Shown here piece by piece: positions 34,458-45,636 of a stretch of 64,000 bases of DNA. The notes below the pieces were generated by a model. The model did not search any database and was not told the DNA's origin. It saw only the letters and a program-made list of their open reading frames with translations. Within the stretch, counting starts at the first letter, position 1; each line of letters begins with the position of its first letter. Position numbers and translations under genes: made by a program. The DNA is from Lycium barbarum (lineage: Eukaryota > Streptophyta > Magnoliopsida > Solanales > Solanaceae). The stretch lies in the NCBI RefSeq assembly GCF_019175385.1, contig NC_083339.1, forward strand, positions 26,689,637-26,753,636, in the 5' to 3' direction.

Positions 34458-37400
34458 TGTCACGACCCAACTAGGGGCCGCGACGGGTACCCGATACTTG
34501 TACTGAGCACCCCTTATCTCATATCATACTTTTACTACTAGGTGGGCCGTATAGACTATACCGTATTTTTTTTTTCTCTTTTTTTTTTTGTTGCTTAACG
34601 CTAACATTAATGGCATAATTGTAAACATGGACTTATAAACTTTGCTAGCACGTTATACAACGATGAGGACAACAAAAGTACAAAACATCTGACTGTACAT
34701 ATCTGTCTACGAGCCTCTAAACATAGTACACATATACATAGGAAGGGTCGAGTACTGCCGTGCCCGAATATATACACAAAATACTACCAAGGGACTGAGG
34801 CTCCGGGATAACTGGAGCGCTGCCACTTACTGCTGATAGAACTCCTAGGAATCAGGTCCGTCTACCTGCTGACCTGCGCGGCATGAAACGCAGCGTCCAC
34901 AAGAAGGGACGTCAGTACAAATAGTGTACCGAGTATGTAAGGCATAAAAGATAATACAAGCAGGAACATAGAGTACGATTAACAATATCATGAGGTCGTA
35001 GGACATATAATGAGGCTAGAAAGTGACCTGTACGTAGGAACGCCCCTTTTAGGCCGGATACCGTGCATGCTTGTCTTTCCCTTTTTAAAACGTTCCTTTT
35101 TCATAGGCATAGAAAATAGGGTTTATATCATGTCATGTTTTATCATATTATATCCTATCATCTCATAGCGTGTCGTATCATATCATGTCGTAGCATATCA
35201 TATCATAGTATATTATGTCATAGCATAGCGTGTCATAGCGTATCATGTCATAGCATAGCATGTCATAGTGTATCATGTCATAGCATAGCATGTCATAGCG
35301 TATCATATCATATCATAGCATGTCATAGCGTATCATATCATAGCATATCAGGTCATGTCATAGCATATCATATCATAGCATATCAGGCCATGTCATAGCA
35401 TATCATATCATAGCATATCAGGTCATGTCATAGCATAGCACCGAACAATGTCGGCTCGCCCACATAGCGCCGAAATACCGGCTCGCCCATATATCCCGCG
35501 TCCGGGCATCCCGCGTCCAGGATGATAAGCCAGCTGACCAGGTGGCAATGAAACATGTTTCCCTTCCCATTCCCCCATGTATCCCTTCCCCCCATCCCAT
35601 GTTCATATACATATCTTATATACATATACATATACATATCTTATATACATATACATGTTTTATATACATATACATATTTCCATTAGAATGGTACAGTACT
35701 TATCGTTTGATAATCGGAACGAGGATCAAAAGTTTCCTTTGGATTCTACTCCAAAATAAGTCAAACGGAGCAATAGGGAAAATCCGGGAACAATGGGCCC
35801 ACCTCGGGTCAAATGAGGCGGCGTACCAAATTTACGTACATTATATTTCATGACGTCACTTGTGAGGGTTTTAAGGTAGTCGGGTCATATTTATGCCAGT
35901 TCTAGATGTTTAGGAAGTTTTTCCAATATTTTACACAATTTCTAATTCAATTCTACTGAATGAAAAAGGGGAAACTTTAGGTGCGGATTCCGGAGAATGG
36001 AGTTGTCCCCGAGGTTCATATCCAACCTAGTATATCTAGGACATGCCAAAAGAAGAAATGAGATAGCTTTACATACCTGATGAATGTTATTCGTAATCTC
36101 GTTCGCTTTGTCGCCCCTTTAGCCTATTTAATATAAAAGTAATGCTATCGTTAGTAACTGTGCTTTCTAGTTCGTAAATTCGTAGCCCATCGCTTATAGA
36201 ACTCATTTTTTCTTAACTTATACTTTCTCGTTAAAGGGTTTTCCCTTATTAAGGACTTAATGAAAATCGGGCAGCATTTCCCCTGTATATTCGCCTAACC
36301 CGAATTTTCAATTATTCTTCTGTTAACACAGAAATACCAATAACCGAGATATACATATAAAATTCTTACAATCCAGCCCATAACAATTCCAACAACCCAA
36401 CAACTTCTCTAAATTCATTTCAGCCCACAATTTCCTATAACACCGATTTCATGCGTTTTCTTAATTTCAATTTCGTCCAATCCAATTCTAATAATTCCAT
36501 TACAATACAATTAACAAATTACGTCATAAAACGAGAAAATATTACCTTAATTGATGAATCTATCAACCACCCTTTTCACTTGAACTTGCCAAGAACAATC
36601 TTGCTTCTGTTAGATATTTGAACAAGAACTATATTTGCTTTCATAAAATAAGTATGAAACGTTGCTGCATAAGTTCTTGAGATTTTTTTTTTCTGGTTAC
36701 GTTTGGAAATTGCTCCCAGCATAAGAAAATAGCTACTGTCAAGTGCCAACGTTTAATTCTCTCAATGACTTGTCGTCAAAATCAATGAAAATGGGTGTTG
36801 GAAATATTTAGTCTAATTGATATATAAGAAGACATGTGTCCCTTATATTACTCATCCCTTAAGAATTAAATTAGTTTTTTTTTTTGTATGTATATCTTTG
36901 TCTGTACTTATTGATTGAGGAAAAGAACCTCATATCACTTTTGTGATTAATCACACATGGCACCTTTTGTTTTTATCCACTTATACGTAATCTAAGGGTG
37001 CCACCAAATATTAATCATGCATGCCTATGCATATTTTAATGTACCAGCTGCCCCACTAGTCAAGAGCACGCGTGGATTGGTGTCCCACTCACCACCATGT
37101 CATTAACTTAATTTATTTCTTTATCTCACTACAATCCAACATTTAATCAAATACACATAATTAATTTTTGCACTCAATTTAGTTAAATAATAAATTATTT
37201 TTGGATACTCTTTATATACTCATTATCGTAATCATGTGGTATATCACTAATTCATAGCCTCACTTGCCACACATAAAATATTATTTTCAATCACCGTCAC
37301 CACAATTCTTCGTCTTAAATCATTTCGGGACTAAATCCCTTGTATACACACCTAGTTCTTGATTTTCATGCTTAAGTATGACCAAATCCTACGGCCTCGG

Positions 37401-37804
37401 TAAAATCTCTCATGTTGGACGGTTTAATTTCTTCATCCAAAAATACGGGATGTTATGGGATCAGATGGAAACTTATCAGAAAAAAGATTATTACTGGTCA
37501 AATTTCTTAATTATAAAGAATGAATAGGTAGTAATGATGTCTAATACATGTCCAAAATCCATGTGGTAACGTGGATGATATGCCACCCCTCCAATTATTT
37601 TAATATAAAAAGTAAAATCATAAGACATAATCTCATACACTAATATTTTAATATTTCTTTGAAATACATAAGCTTCCAAAACTTTTGTTATTAAAATACC
37701 ATATCAAGACCATATATAATAGTTTCAAAATTCATCAAACTTATTTCGTTACTAATGTCATTGAACTTGTACGCTTACAACTTGTGAAAACGCGGGATGT
37801 AACA
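34458..37804 (-). repeat. Solo LTR of a Ty3/gypsy element (3347 bp) inside copia gag
   Basis: Plus-strand ends are tgtcacgaccc and gggatgtaaca, matching in type the LTR of the 11-kb gypsy element (tgtcacgaccc...gggatataaca), but the interior is different. Target duplication cgcat is at 34453-34457 and 37805-37809. No internal region or second LTR exists, so this is the product of LTR-LTR recombination. Its removal restores the copia frame exactly. Confidence 0.92.
35119..35440. repeat. Degenerate short tandem array in the solo LTR
   Basis: About 30 imperfect copies of a ~10-bp unit of the form tcatagcata / tcatatcatg. A second short array of 'cttatatacatatacata' follows at ~35611-35670. The open frame across the first array is an artefact of the repeat. 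Confidence 0.85.
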
Positions 37805-38221
37805 CGCATCTTGACATGAGAGAAATCATGTTCCAAAGCAATGACACAGGAGTTTTTGTTGTCTTGAAAAAGATTACGGAGGCGATCCCAGGCCTCCTTT
37901 GCCGATAGGTCTTCTTCGATGATTGTATGCAATAAGTCCGTGGAGATGGTTGCATATACCCATTGAAGTACCGTGGCATCCAAAGTGGACCACAAGTCCT
38001 TTTCGTCGTCGGTGGTAGGAGCCTTCTCCTTTCCGGTTGGCAGAATGTGGGAAAGGACACGGTGAGACCGGGCATGAAGTTTGAATAATTCGGCCCAAGC
38101 CGAATATTGATCCGTTTCCATCTCAAGAATGATTGGGATGTGATTCTTGATGTTGGAGACAGCCAAAGCAGGATGGAACTTGGTCTCTGCCATTGATGGA
38201 AGGCAAGAAAAATGGACGAAA

Positions 38222-38266
38222 TCGAAGAAGAAGAAGAAGAAGAAGAAGAAGAAGAAGAAGAAGAAG
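38222..38266. repeat. (GAA)n microsatellite in the copia leader
   Basis: About 15 GAA units on the plus strand (CTT on the element's strand), between the PBS and the gag start at 38193. Confidence 0.92.
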
Positions 38267-38333
38267 ACGTCGGAAAAGTGGGTAGAGGACGTCGGAGAAT
38301 TAGGGCAGCGGAAGAGAAGGAAAAGAAACCCTA

Positions 38334-38346
38334 GTATCTGATACCA
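38334..38346 (-). other. Copia primer-binding site
   Basis: Minus strand TGGTATCAGATAC directly follows the 5' LTR end; initiator-Met type. Confidence 0.82.
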
Positions 38347-38493
38347 TGAAAGAGATTAATTCCGTGATTATTCTCATTGATTGAGTTGGTAAATATACCA
38401 TAGTTACAATGTCCTATTAGGATACAAACTATACTAACCTAAAATAGAAGATTTACAAAATATTCTTTTACTACATATTTACACTATTTATCA
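38347..38493 (-). repeat. Copia 5' LTR (147 bp)
   Basis: Identical to 30426-30572 by eye. Followed on the plus strand by target duplication ctacc. Confidence 0.95.
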
Positions 38494-39309
38494 CTACCCC
38501 CTATAGCATATATAGCTGGTCTAACAACCACTTTATAAAACACACCTTTAAGTATTGGTGGCACATTCTTATCACACAAGACAGATGTGATCCTTCATTG
38601 CATTGACCCTTCTCCAATATGATGTGTAACATCATCGTCAGTCTCCTCATTTCATTGGATGGTAGACTCAAGATACTTGAAACTTCCTCTCTTGGAGATG
38701 ACTACCATATCATGCTCCTTAAGTAAATATTAATTAAATTTTCCTTAAACTAAATTATACTCATTATTGGTCTTTCTTTCATTATATTAAACTTCCTCCA
38801 CTTTTAGAAAAATAAAGGTGAAAAAAAATAATTAGTACTTTCTGACACTTTGAAATGACAAGTATTCTGGACCAATTATGTTTCATAGCCATGAATACAA
38901 TAAAAAAAAAAAAAAAAGGAGTGGAGGAAGTAGTAAACTTTCTGTGAAGAAATTAAAACAAAATTGACTTTTTAAAACATGTAGAGTTGTCATGTGCTAG
39001 AGCTCATCCATCCACAGCCTTTGAAATCAAGATCAAGATATCGTAGTATTATATTCATTGTTAAGCTTCATCTCATGAAAACTATATTATACTCTAAGTA
39101 AGAACATATATAGTTGCGGTTTAATTAAATATGGAAATTGTATTGTGTATGGTATATAACATGCAGCTACAACCTCCAAAAGTAAGCTTTTTCGTGGCGC
39201 CAGAAGAGCCTTGCCACAAAAGGTGATTGTTTTACTGGCGACCCTAATAGCCCCTTTGTACTTTACACGTTGATTCATTTAATGAAGAGTAGAGTGATAA
39301 TCAAGCCTT

Positions 39310-39432
39310 TTTTTTTTTTTTGGAAATCGACATAGGAGATGTAAACCGCAAGGCTTGAGCTGCTGGTGAGGGGAATCGATCCCACCTCTCCCATGTGGGA
39401 AACCATTCACCTAACCAACTCAGCCAACCCTT
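39310..39432 (-). mobile_element. tRNA-derived SINE, copy B (~120 bp)
   Basis: The minus strand begins GGGTTGGCTGAGTTGGTTAG (A box TGGCTGAGTTGG), carries the B-box-like GGATCGATTCC, and ends in 'gtcgatttcc' plus a run of 12 A. Target duplication aatcaagcctt is at 39299-39309 and 39433-39443. It is a short plant SINE transcribed by RNA polymerase III and mobilised by a LINE. Confidence 0.85.
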
Positions 39433-39630
39433 AATCAAGCCTTATTATTTCAAGCATAAATAATAATTTAATGCTTGTAGAGTTTGTATCAAGTTCAAGA
39501 GGTCATGCAGCCACAACCTCCAGAATTAAGATCAAGATACCAGTTGTGATCTACTTATCTTCCACTCAAAGTTATCATATACTCCCTCTGATCCCTTATA
39601 CTTGTCATATTTGACTTTTACATGCTCCTT

Positions 39631-40465
39631 GAGACGACGACAACAACATGCTCAATGTAATTCCATAGCCTTATCCCTATCTTGTGAAGGTAGAGAGGCT
39701 GTTTCTGAGAGGCCCCCGACTCAAGTAAAGCATATAATCAAATCAGGTATGAAACGGAAATACAAAAGCGAAGAAGCTATGCTGAAAAAAGCCGAAGAAA
39801 AAGAATAGTAGTAACACCAAATAATTTGATAACCGAAGCAAAGGAAACAATATGTATAATAAAATAAAAGAATAAGATAGTATAAGAGTAATTCTAACAA
39901 TAAAACTAATAGGGCAAACTAGACAATGCTCGACTACCTACTAACCATCTACCGTAATCCTTGACTCCATATCCTCTTATCTAGGATTGTGTCCTTGGTA
40001 AGCTGCAAGTGTGTCAACCTCTCACCACCTCACTGGGGCATCGATGTATCTCCTCTTCACATGTTTGAACCATCGATCTAAACCTCTCTTTTCTCATCTT
40101 GTTCACCACAGAGGCCACTCCAACTTGTCTCAAATATCTTCGTTCCTAATCCTATCTCTCCTAATAATATGCGCACACATCCATCTCAACATCCTCATTT
40201 CCGCTACTTTCATCTTCTAGACGTGTGAGTTCTTGACCGGCCAACACTCTACCTCCTATAGCATATATAGCTGGTCTAACAACCACTTTATAAAACACAC
40301 CTTTAAGTCTTGGTGGCACATTCTTATCACACAAGACAGATGTGATCCTTCATTGCATTGACCCTTCTCCAATATGATGTGTAACATCATCGTCAGTCTC
40401 TCCATTTCATTGGATTGGAGACCCAAGATACTTGAAACTTCCTCTCTTGGAGATGACTTCCATAT
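39631..40465 (-). mobile_element. 5'-truncated RTE LINE, copy B (835 bp, uninterrupted)
   Basis: Target duplication catgctcctt at 39621-39630 and 40466-40475. The minus strand runs from the RT end (VCFIKW..., [25 protein letters not shown]) through the 3' UTR. It gives the empty site for the copia insertion in copy A: 'aacactctacctcctatagc' here is split there by the element and its ctacc duplication. Confidence 0.87.
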
Positions 40466-40660
40466 CATGCTCCTTATGTAACTAATAATTAAATTTTCCT
40501 TAAACTAAATTATACTCTTTGATCTCAATTAATTATTGGTCTTTCTTTCATTATATACTTCCCCCACTTTTAGAAAAATTAAAGGTGAAAAAAATTAATT
40601 AGTACTTTCTTATACTTTGAAATGACAAGTATTCTGGACCAATTATTTTATAGCCATGAA

Positions 40661-43600
40661 TCTATATATAATATAAAGCTAGGCATAGACAATCCTATGT
40701 GGCATCTCTCTATGGCCTCCATTGACATTTATCTTTTTTCTCTTTTTTTTGAGTTTTTAATCTCTACATATTTTTGTTAATCCTTTTTTTTTCCCTATAA
40801 TTAATGTGTGATTAATTTGTATTAAATTTATTAGTTAAAGCAATAAACCTTCCCTCTCCCCTCGACCAAGATCTCTAACTTCTGAAAATCTCCTTATACA
40901 TCTTTTCAACTTTTCATACTCATATCATAGTATATTTATTTATAAAACACTTTTCATGGCAATCGACTTTTTCCTGTCCCGAAATCAATTGTGCAGGAGA
41001 AGCCACTGCTTCCCTTTGTAATTCCTATATCTTTAGCCATTTGTGTCATGGAGAAGTATCTTTTTGTTCACCAATTTCCTCCCTTTTGCTGTAGTTGTTT
41101 AGGCAGGTTTCAGGTACCATTTCTTTTACTATTTGTTTTTGTTTTGAAATGTTAATATTTTCTATGATCCTAATAATGATATCATAAATTCATCATTACA
41201 AAAAGAAATGATTATATTTTCAATTGTTTTGCTATTTTACAAATTAATGAATATATATGAAATAAATATTATATTATTATTTTGTCATATTGCCATAGTA
41301 CTTCCCTCTTGTATTTACTACTCTGCTAATGTCATTTTTGGTTTAGAATTTGATTTCTCAGCGGATGAGCTAAATTTCTTCTCGGGTTATTTCCAAATCA
41401 ATGTATAGAAGAACATTTTTTTATCCATTTTATATTCTGTTACAAATTTACCAATATATATGCTATTCAACTTTCACTATTAATATGAATTTTGGGGGCA
41501 CGACGTAAGTAGAAAAAATTGATCGTTCTTGATGGAATAATTACCCATTATTACTATTGGTGTTAGTAGCTTTAGATTATAGGCCAAGTAAAATTGTGTT
41601 CGGGATCTTATTTCTGTACAGTTTCACTGGTTTTTCGTTTTCCAGAATTTGCTTCTTATTTCATACACACATCTATAAGTAATATTACACTTTTCTTCGG
41701 CCATGAATTCTATTTATCTTTTTTCTCTCTTTTTTCCTTCTATTTTTCTCATTTATTTTATTCTAAAAATACACCTTCATAACTCAAAGCTCTTCATCTT
41801 TATGACTTCTACTCTTAATTAGTATAAGAAATAGTAAAATACATAACTCCCAAGCTCTTTATGTTAATATATAACCTCCCAATTATTAATATGCAAGTTT
41901 AGTATTTTTGTTGATAGATAATCATTCTCTTGAACCAACCAACTTCGGGAATTACAAATGAATCGCGTTAATTAATCTTTGAAAAAGCAAAAATAAGACA
42001 AGATGCACGCTACAAATGATCAAAGCCAACTCATTTTCTAGAGCTTCACTGCTGAGATGTTTGGTCTCTAAGATTAGTAAGGTGAGAAACATGTACAGAA
42101 ATTTACATGAATTTCGGTTAAGCTTTTACCCATATTTTACTCTTTTCACCTTATTTTTTAACTGTCCTCAATTTTTTCTACTCAATTTTCTTTAATAGAA
42201 AAAAAAAATATATGAAAATAATTTGGAGATGTAGTCCTAGGAATCAGGTTGTAATTAGCCATGGTGAGTCGTTGCCTCTCTAACTTCTCTTGAAAGTATT
42301 CTTAATTAAGAGACCATCTAATGAGTTTGAAGTATGTTAATTAGTTGGATTATGTTTTATTTGATACTAATATGTGGAAGGATATGGAACTTATCTTAAA
42401 TGTTCTTGCATGAGATATAAAAACCAAAAAGGAATATCTCATGTTTATATTTTCATATGTATTTCTAATGAAAGTTGATTGTCCTTCGCATTATTTTCAG
42501 AATGCAAATATAACTGGAACAATTTCACTTAATTGATTTGGTTTAGCTGAAGACTTAGCGTAGCTTACTGATGATACATATATTATTGAGATTGCTTAAG
42601 TCCATAATTGATTAGTAAAAATCTCCCTCTCAATTAGCAGGTGAAAAAGAGATGAAAAACTTGATAACAACGCATGTTCTCTAAGAAGAAATAAGAATTT
42701 AAAGTTTCAAAATATCGCTCTAAACCTAAATGACAAATAATACTTATAGTTAATATGATCAAACAATTTAAAGCCCTTGGAGCTTTTAACAAAGACGATA
42801 AAAGAAATTAAGAATGAGAATACCCTTTTAGATAGCGGTACTTTGAAAAATAAACACATTTTTGACATCATAAAAATTTAATATTATAGAACCTCGCCTT
42901 TTTCCGACGATCATTTTTTTTCAAGAACTTTTTAAATGAATTTCCCAATAGAATCTGTTGGCAACTTAAAAAAATTCTATTGAATTTCTTAGTAGACCAT
43001 ATATTTGGAAATTTTGGCATCATATATTGCATATGGACCTCCGCCAATAAATTAAACAGAAAAAAACTCAAAAAATCTAAAAAAAATAAGAATTATATAT
43101 AATTATTTTTAAAGATACCGACGGAGTCAATGAGAAAGTGAAGAAAGTTTGAACGAGGTGGTCAACTGATTTGTTTAAAGTTCTTAATTATGAAAATCTT
43201 GACAAGGTAAAAGTTTCTAAAATTAAACAGTAATACAATAATTAGGGGAGGAGTAACAGAAGGGGGAGTAAATACTTGATTGCTAAACCATTAATAATTT
43301 CTATCATAAGTGAAATATGAGGAGTGGAGGAGATAAGTAATTAATTTTATTTAAGTGAGTTAAATTTTTTCATTAATAATTTCGTAACATAAATTTGGAG
43401 TAACAGAAGGGTAAGCAAATACTCAATTACTAAACCATTAATAATTGCTATCAGGAGTGAAATATGAGAAGTGGAGGAGATAAGTAATTAATTTTATTTA
43501 AGTGAGTTGATTTTTCCATTAATAATTTCATATGATAAGTTTTTGACGTTCTAGATTCTTATTCAACTTTTAAAGTATATGTCAACTTGGCGATCATTGG

Positions 43601-43977
43601 GAAGGCATCTTTTATTATCCATACCTTCCTGAAAGTAAGACTCTTCAATTTTTCATGGCTTTAACCTATTCCAATAAGTTGTAGAATAGATTATTAATGA
43701 TTTCCTTATCATAATTTGAACGAAATTAGTTAAATTCCTTCTCAGTTAATATTTTATTTTGTTACATAATGCTTTCCAATTTTATGGTTTTGTTTTGGAA
43801 ATTTGAAGTACATGATGAACTACTTTTTTGGGGTTTAAACAAAATGATTTTAAGAGTCGATGATTGAGTTTTGAAGCTAATCGGTATACACACAAAAATA
43901 TGTATAAAATTTTATTTCTTATGTCTTAAAATTTAAAATCTGTTTATAACCGCGCGAAGCACGGGTAAGTTGACTAG
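40661..43977 (+). mobile_element. Non-autonomous Helitron (3317 bp)
   Basis: The 5' end is TCTATATATAATATAAAGC. The 3' end is CCGCGCGAAGCACGGG (hairpin with one mismatch), 10 bases, then CTAG. It is inserted between A (40660) and T (43978) with no target duplication. Copy A at ~38893 reads 'catgaatacaat' uninterrupted, which is the empty site and fixes both ends. Inside there is no RepHel helicase frame and no gene fragment that I recognise. Confidence 0.93.
43248..43545. repeat. ~149-bp tandem duplication inside the Helitron
   Basis: Units 43248-43396 and ~43397-43545 both run from 'ggagtaacagaaggg' through 'ctaaaccattaataatt' to 'ccattaataatttc'. They differ by scattered changes. Confidence 0.82.
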
Positions 43978-44254
43978 TACAATAAAAAAAGGAGCGGAGG
44001 AAGTAGTAAACTTTCTGTGAAGAAATTAAAACAAAAATGACTTTTTAAAACATGTAGAGTTGTCATGTGCTAGAGCACATCCATCCACAGCCTTTGAAAT
44101 CAAGATCAAGATATCGTAGTATTATATTTATTGTTAAGCTTCAACTCAGGAAAACTATATTATACTCTAAGTAAGAACATAAATAGTTCCAGTTTAATTA
44201 AATATGGCAATTGTATTGTGTATGGTAGAACATGCAGCCACAACCTCCGAAAGT

Positions 44255-45575
44255 AAGCTTTTTCGTGGTGCCAGAAGAGCGTTGCCACAAAAGGTGATTG
44301 TTTTACTGGCGACCCTAATAGTCGCGGCAGAAACGAATGTATTAGTGGCGACTATTCATATATCTCCACGAATATGTAACTCCTCTAATAAATGTGGCTA
44401 AAAAAGTATTTAGTGGCGACTGATAAAGGACTCGCCAAGAAAGGGATTTTGTGGCAACGGTGGTCGCCACTAATGTGGAGCTTCTGTGGCAACCTCTATC
44501 TTGATCTCTGGATGCTGCATAGATTTATCAAGTACTCACAGACTCACAGTGTCTGTTTATTTTATATGTGCCAAAGGCAATGCGACTATTGGGGTCTCTC
44601 ATCTTGTGCTCTCATCTCCCCTTAATTAAGTGAGGAGTGTTTGTCAAATATGTACAAATTATTAATTAAGAACTCAGTAACTTTAAAGAATTAGAACCCG
44701 AACCCACAAACTTCGAATCCTGGCTCCGCCTCTGAGTGCGTCCTGCTTAATTTATTGGAAAACTTGGCATAGCCTAATCCAAATCAGATTCAGACTGAGA
44801 CAAAATCTTTTCCTGATATTGGATTGTCCTGCTAAATAAAATATCACGAGTTTGTTAAATCAGGGTCAGACTGAGACTAATTCTTTTCCTGATATTTGAT
44901 TTTTTGCCAAATAAAATTTCACTAGTTTGTTTAGTAGAACCTAAAACTGTATGTACTTGAATTTGTGGTGACAAAGTTTTACTGACAATAAGCAAAACTG
45001 AATAAAGAGGATTTATTGGAATTATGTCGCCGGAGAGTGCTGTTAAGATTTGTTACGATGTGCACTAGGAAATAATTTTGAGGTGCTTGTCTGATCGCAA
45101 AACTTATGGTGTGGTTTTCTATATGGTGAATGGTGGACAGTAAGTATGTAACTTGTATTCTATTTACGTTAGTGAGTTTGTTTCTATGGACTGATTTTGG
45201 TGTTCACTACGTTATAATTTTGGTCATCTCTTTCAAGGGAATTCTAGAGATTCTCAAAATCCAGTTCCTACTTGATACTGAATTATCAAAATGAATCTTT
45301 AGTTTCTTCTTCTCTTTTCTTTTTTGATTTCAGGGATAAAGGTCTTCTAAGATGGGAACTGGCTGCCGAGAAGGATTTTGAAGATACTTTTGTGGTTCCT
45401 TTATTTCTTTTTTGACCATGTGTACTTACAATGACGATGTATTATGAAATGTTGTGTAAATTTTGCATTATGACTGTAAGTAATGTAATGTTCTTTTACT
45501 ACTCTTTTAAGAAATGTTTTTGGTATTGTCTTTGTATTGATAGAGGACTACTGTTATATTTTTGAGCTACTAGTA

Positions 45576-45636
<61 letters not shown>

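Larger units (their letters stand above)
30570..38193 (-). pseudogene. Copia gag-pol, intact except for a 3.3-kb LTR insertion in gag
   Basis: Segment 1, 38193-37810, encodes gag residues 1-128 (MAETKFHPALAVSNIKNHIP, KEAWDRLRNLFQ). It stops at the solo LTR and resumes in the same frame at ~34457 (RHFPNASAYCQRLKTLADQL) for ~1295 codons to 30570. The spacer after gag is Gly/Gln/Trp/Pro-rich with no zinc knuckle. Then come the protease (WYMDTGATSHMTS), integrase zinc finger (HDRLGHPG...CHSCVLGKH) and DDE core (IIHSDLW, VQCDNGREYTN, QNGKAERKI), RT (QLDVKNAFLHGELKETVYM, YGLKQAPRAWY, YVDDIILTAS) and RNase H (YTDADWGGCPDTRRSTSGY, SRSSAEAEYRG, LADIFTKGLP). No stop or frameshift is visible. Apart from the insertion this looks like a recently active copy. 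Confidence 0.92.
30426..38493 (-). mobile_element. Ty1/copia retrotransposon (Ale/Retrofit-like) with identical 147-bp LTRs
   Basis: LTRs at 30426-30572 and 38347-38493 are identical by eye over 147 bp. Target duplication ctacc is at 30421-30425 and 38494-38498. A PBS directly abuts the 5' LTR. Without the solo gypsy LTR inside gag the element is ~4.7 kb. Very short LTRs, a ~4.7-kb length and a gag without a CCHC knuckle fit the Ale/Retrofit lineage. Confidence 0.93.
29804..38710 (-). mobile_element. 5'-truncated RTE LINE, copy A, with a copia insertion
   Basis: Target duplication catgctcctt at 29794-29803 and 38711-38720. Without the copia element ~834 bp remain, the same as in copy B. The minus strand encodes the end of an RTE-clade reverse transcriptase ([38 protein letters not shown]), then a 3' UTR ending in GTTATTGTCGTCGTC, as plant RTE LINEs do. 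Heavily 5'-truncated and not functional. Confidence 0.85.
29761..38930. mobile_element. Stowaway-like MITE, copy A, carrying nested insertions
   Basis: Ends are CTCCCTCTGATCCCTT and, inverted, CTTCCTCCACTCCTTT, flanked by TA. Once the RTE LINE is removed the MITE is ~253 bp, the usual size. It resembles the 247-bp element at 5314 in its ends but not in its interior. Confidence 0.68.
29409..39249. repeat. Tandem duplication, copy A (core ~1.77 kb plus insertions)
   Basis: Without the copia element (30426-38493 plus one target duplication) copy A is ~1.77 kb and matches copy B (39250-44327 minus the Helitron, ~1.76 kb) along its whole length, with scattered substitutions and small indels. Both start 'gcccctt/gccccttt' and end in 'actggcgaccctaatag'. 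The unit contains a SINE, a MITE with nested RTE LINE, ~300 bp of unassigned AT-rich DNA and the left edge of a CACTA element. Confidence 0.88.
39582..44003. mobile_element. Stowaway-like MITE, copy B, with RTE LINE and Helitron inside
   Basis: Same MITE as in copy A: left end ctccctctgatccctt at 39582, right end ggagcggaggaag at 44003, TA on both sides. Confidence 0.68.
39250..44327. repeat. Tandem duplication, copy B (core ~1.76 kb plus Helitron)
   Basis: Starts 'cccctttgtactttacacg', joined to the end of copy A at '...gaccctaatag'. It matches copy A throughout except for the Helitron at 40661-43977. At its right end sequence unique to B continues into the CACTA element ('gtcgcggcagaaacg'). 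Confidence 0.88.

Noticed and set aside
35135..35398. 87-aa frame of repeating HSIACHSVSC units
   Set aside because: Artefact of the 10-bp tandem array in the solo LTR.
38147..38341. 64-aa frame with poly-Lys
   Set aside because: Plus-strand reading of the (GAA)n tract in the copia leader.
44690..44750. 'cttcgaatcctggctccgcctctg' considered as a SINE head or tRNA
   Set aside because: It lacks A and B boxes in the right order. It is a common fragment of plant DNA elements, but there are no borders to define one here.
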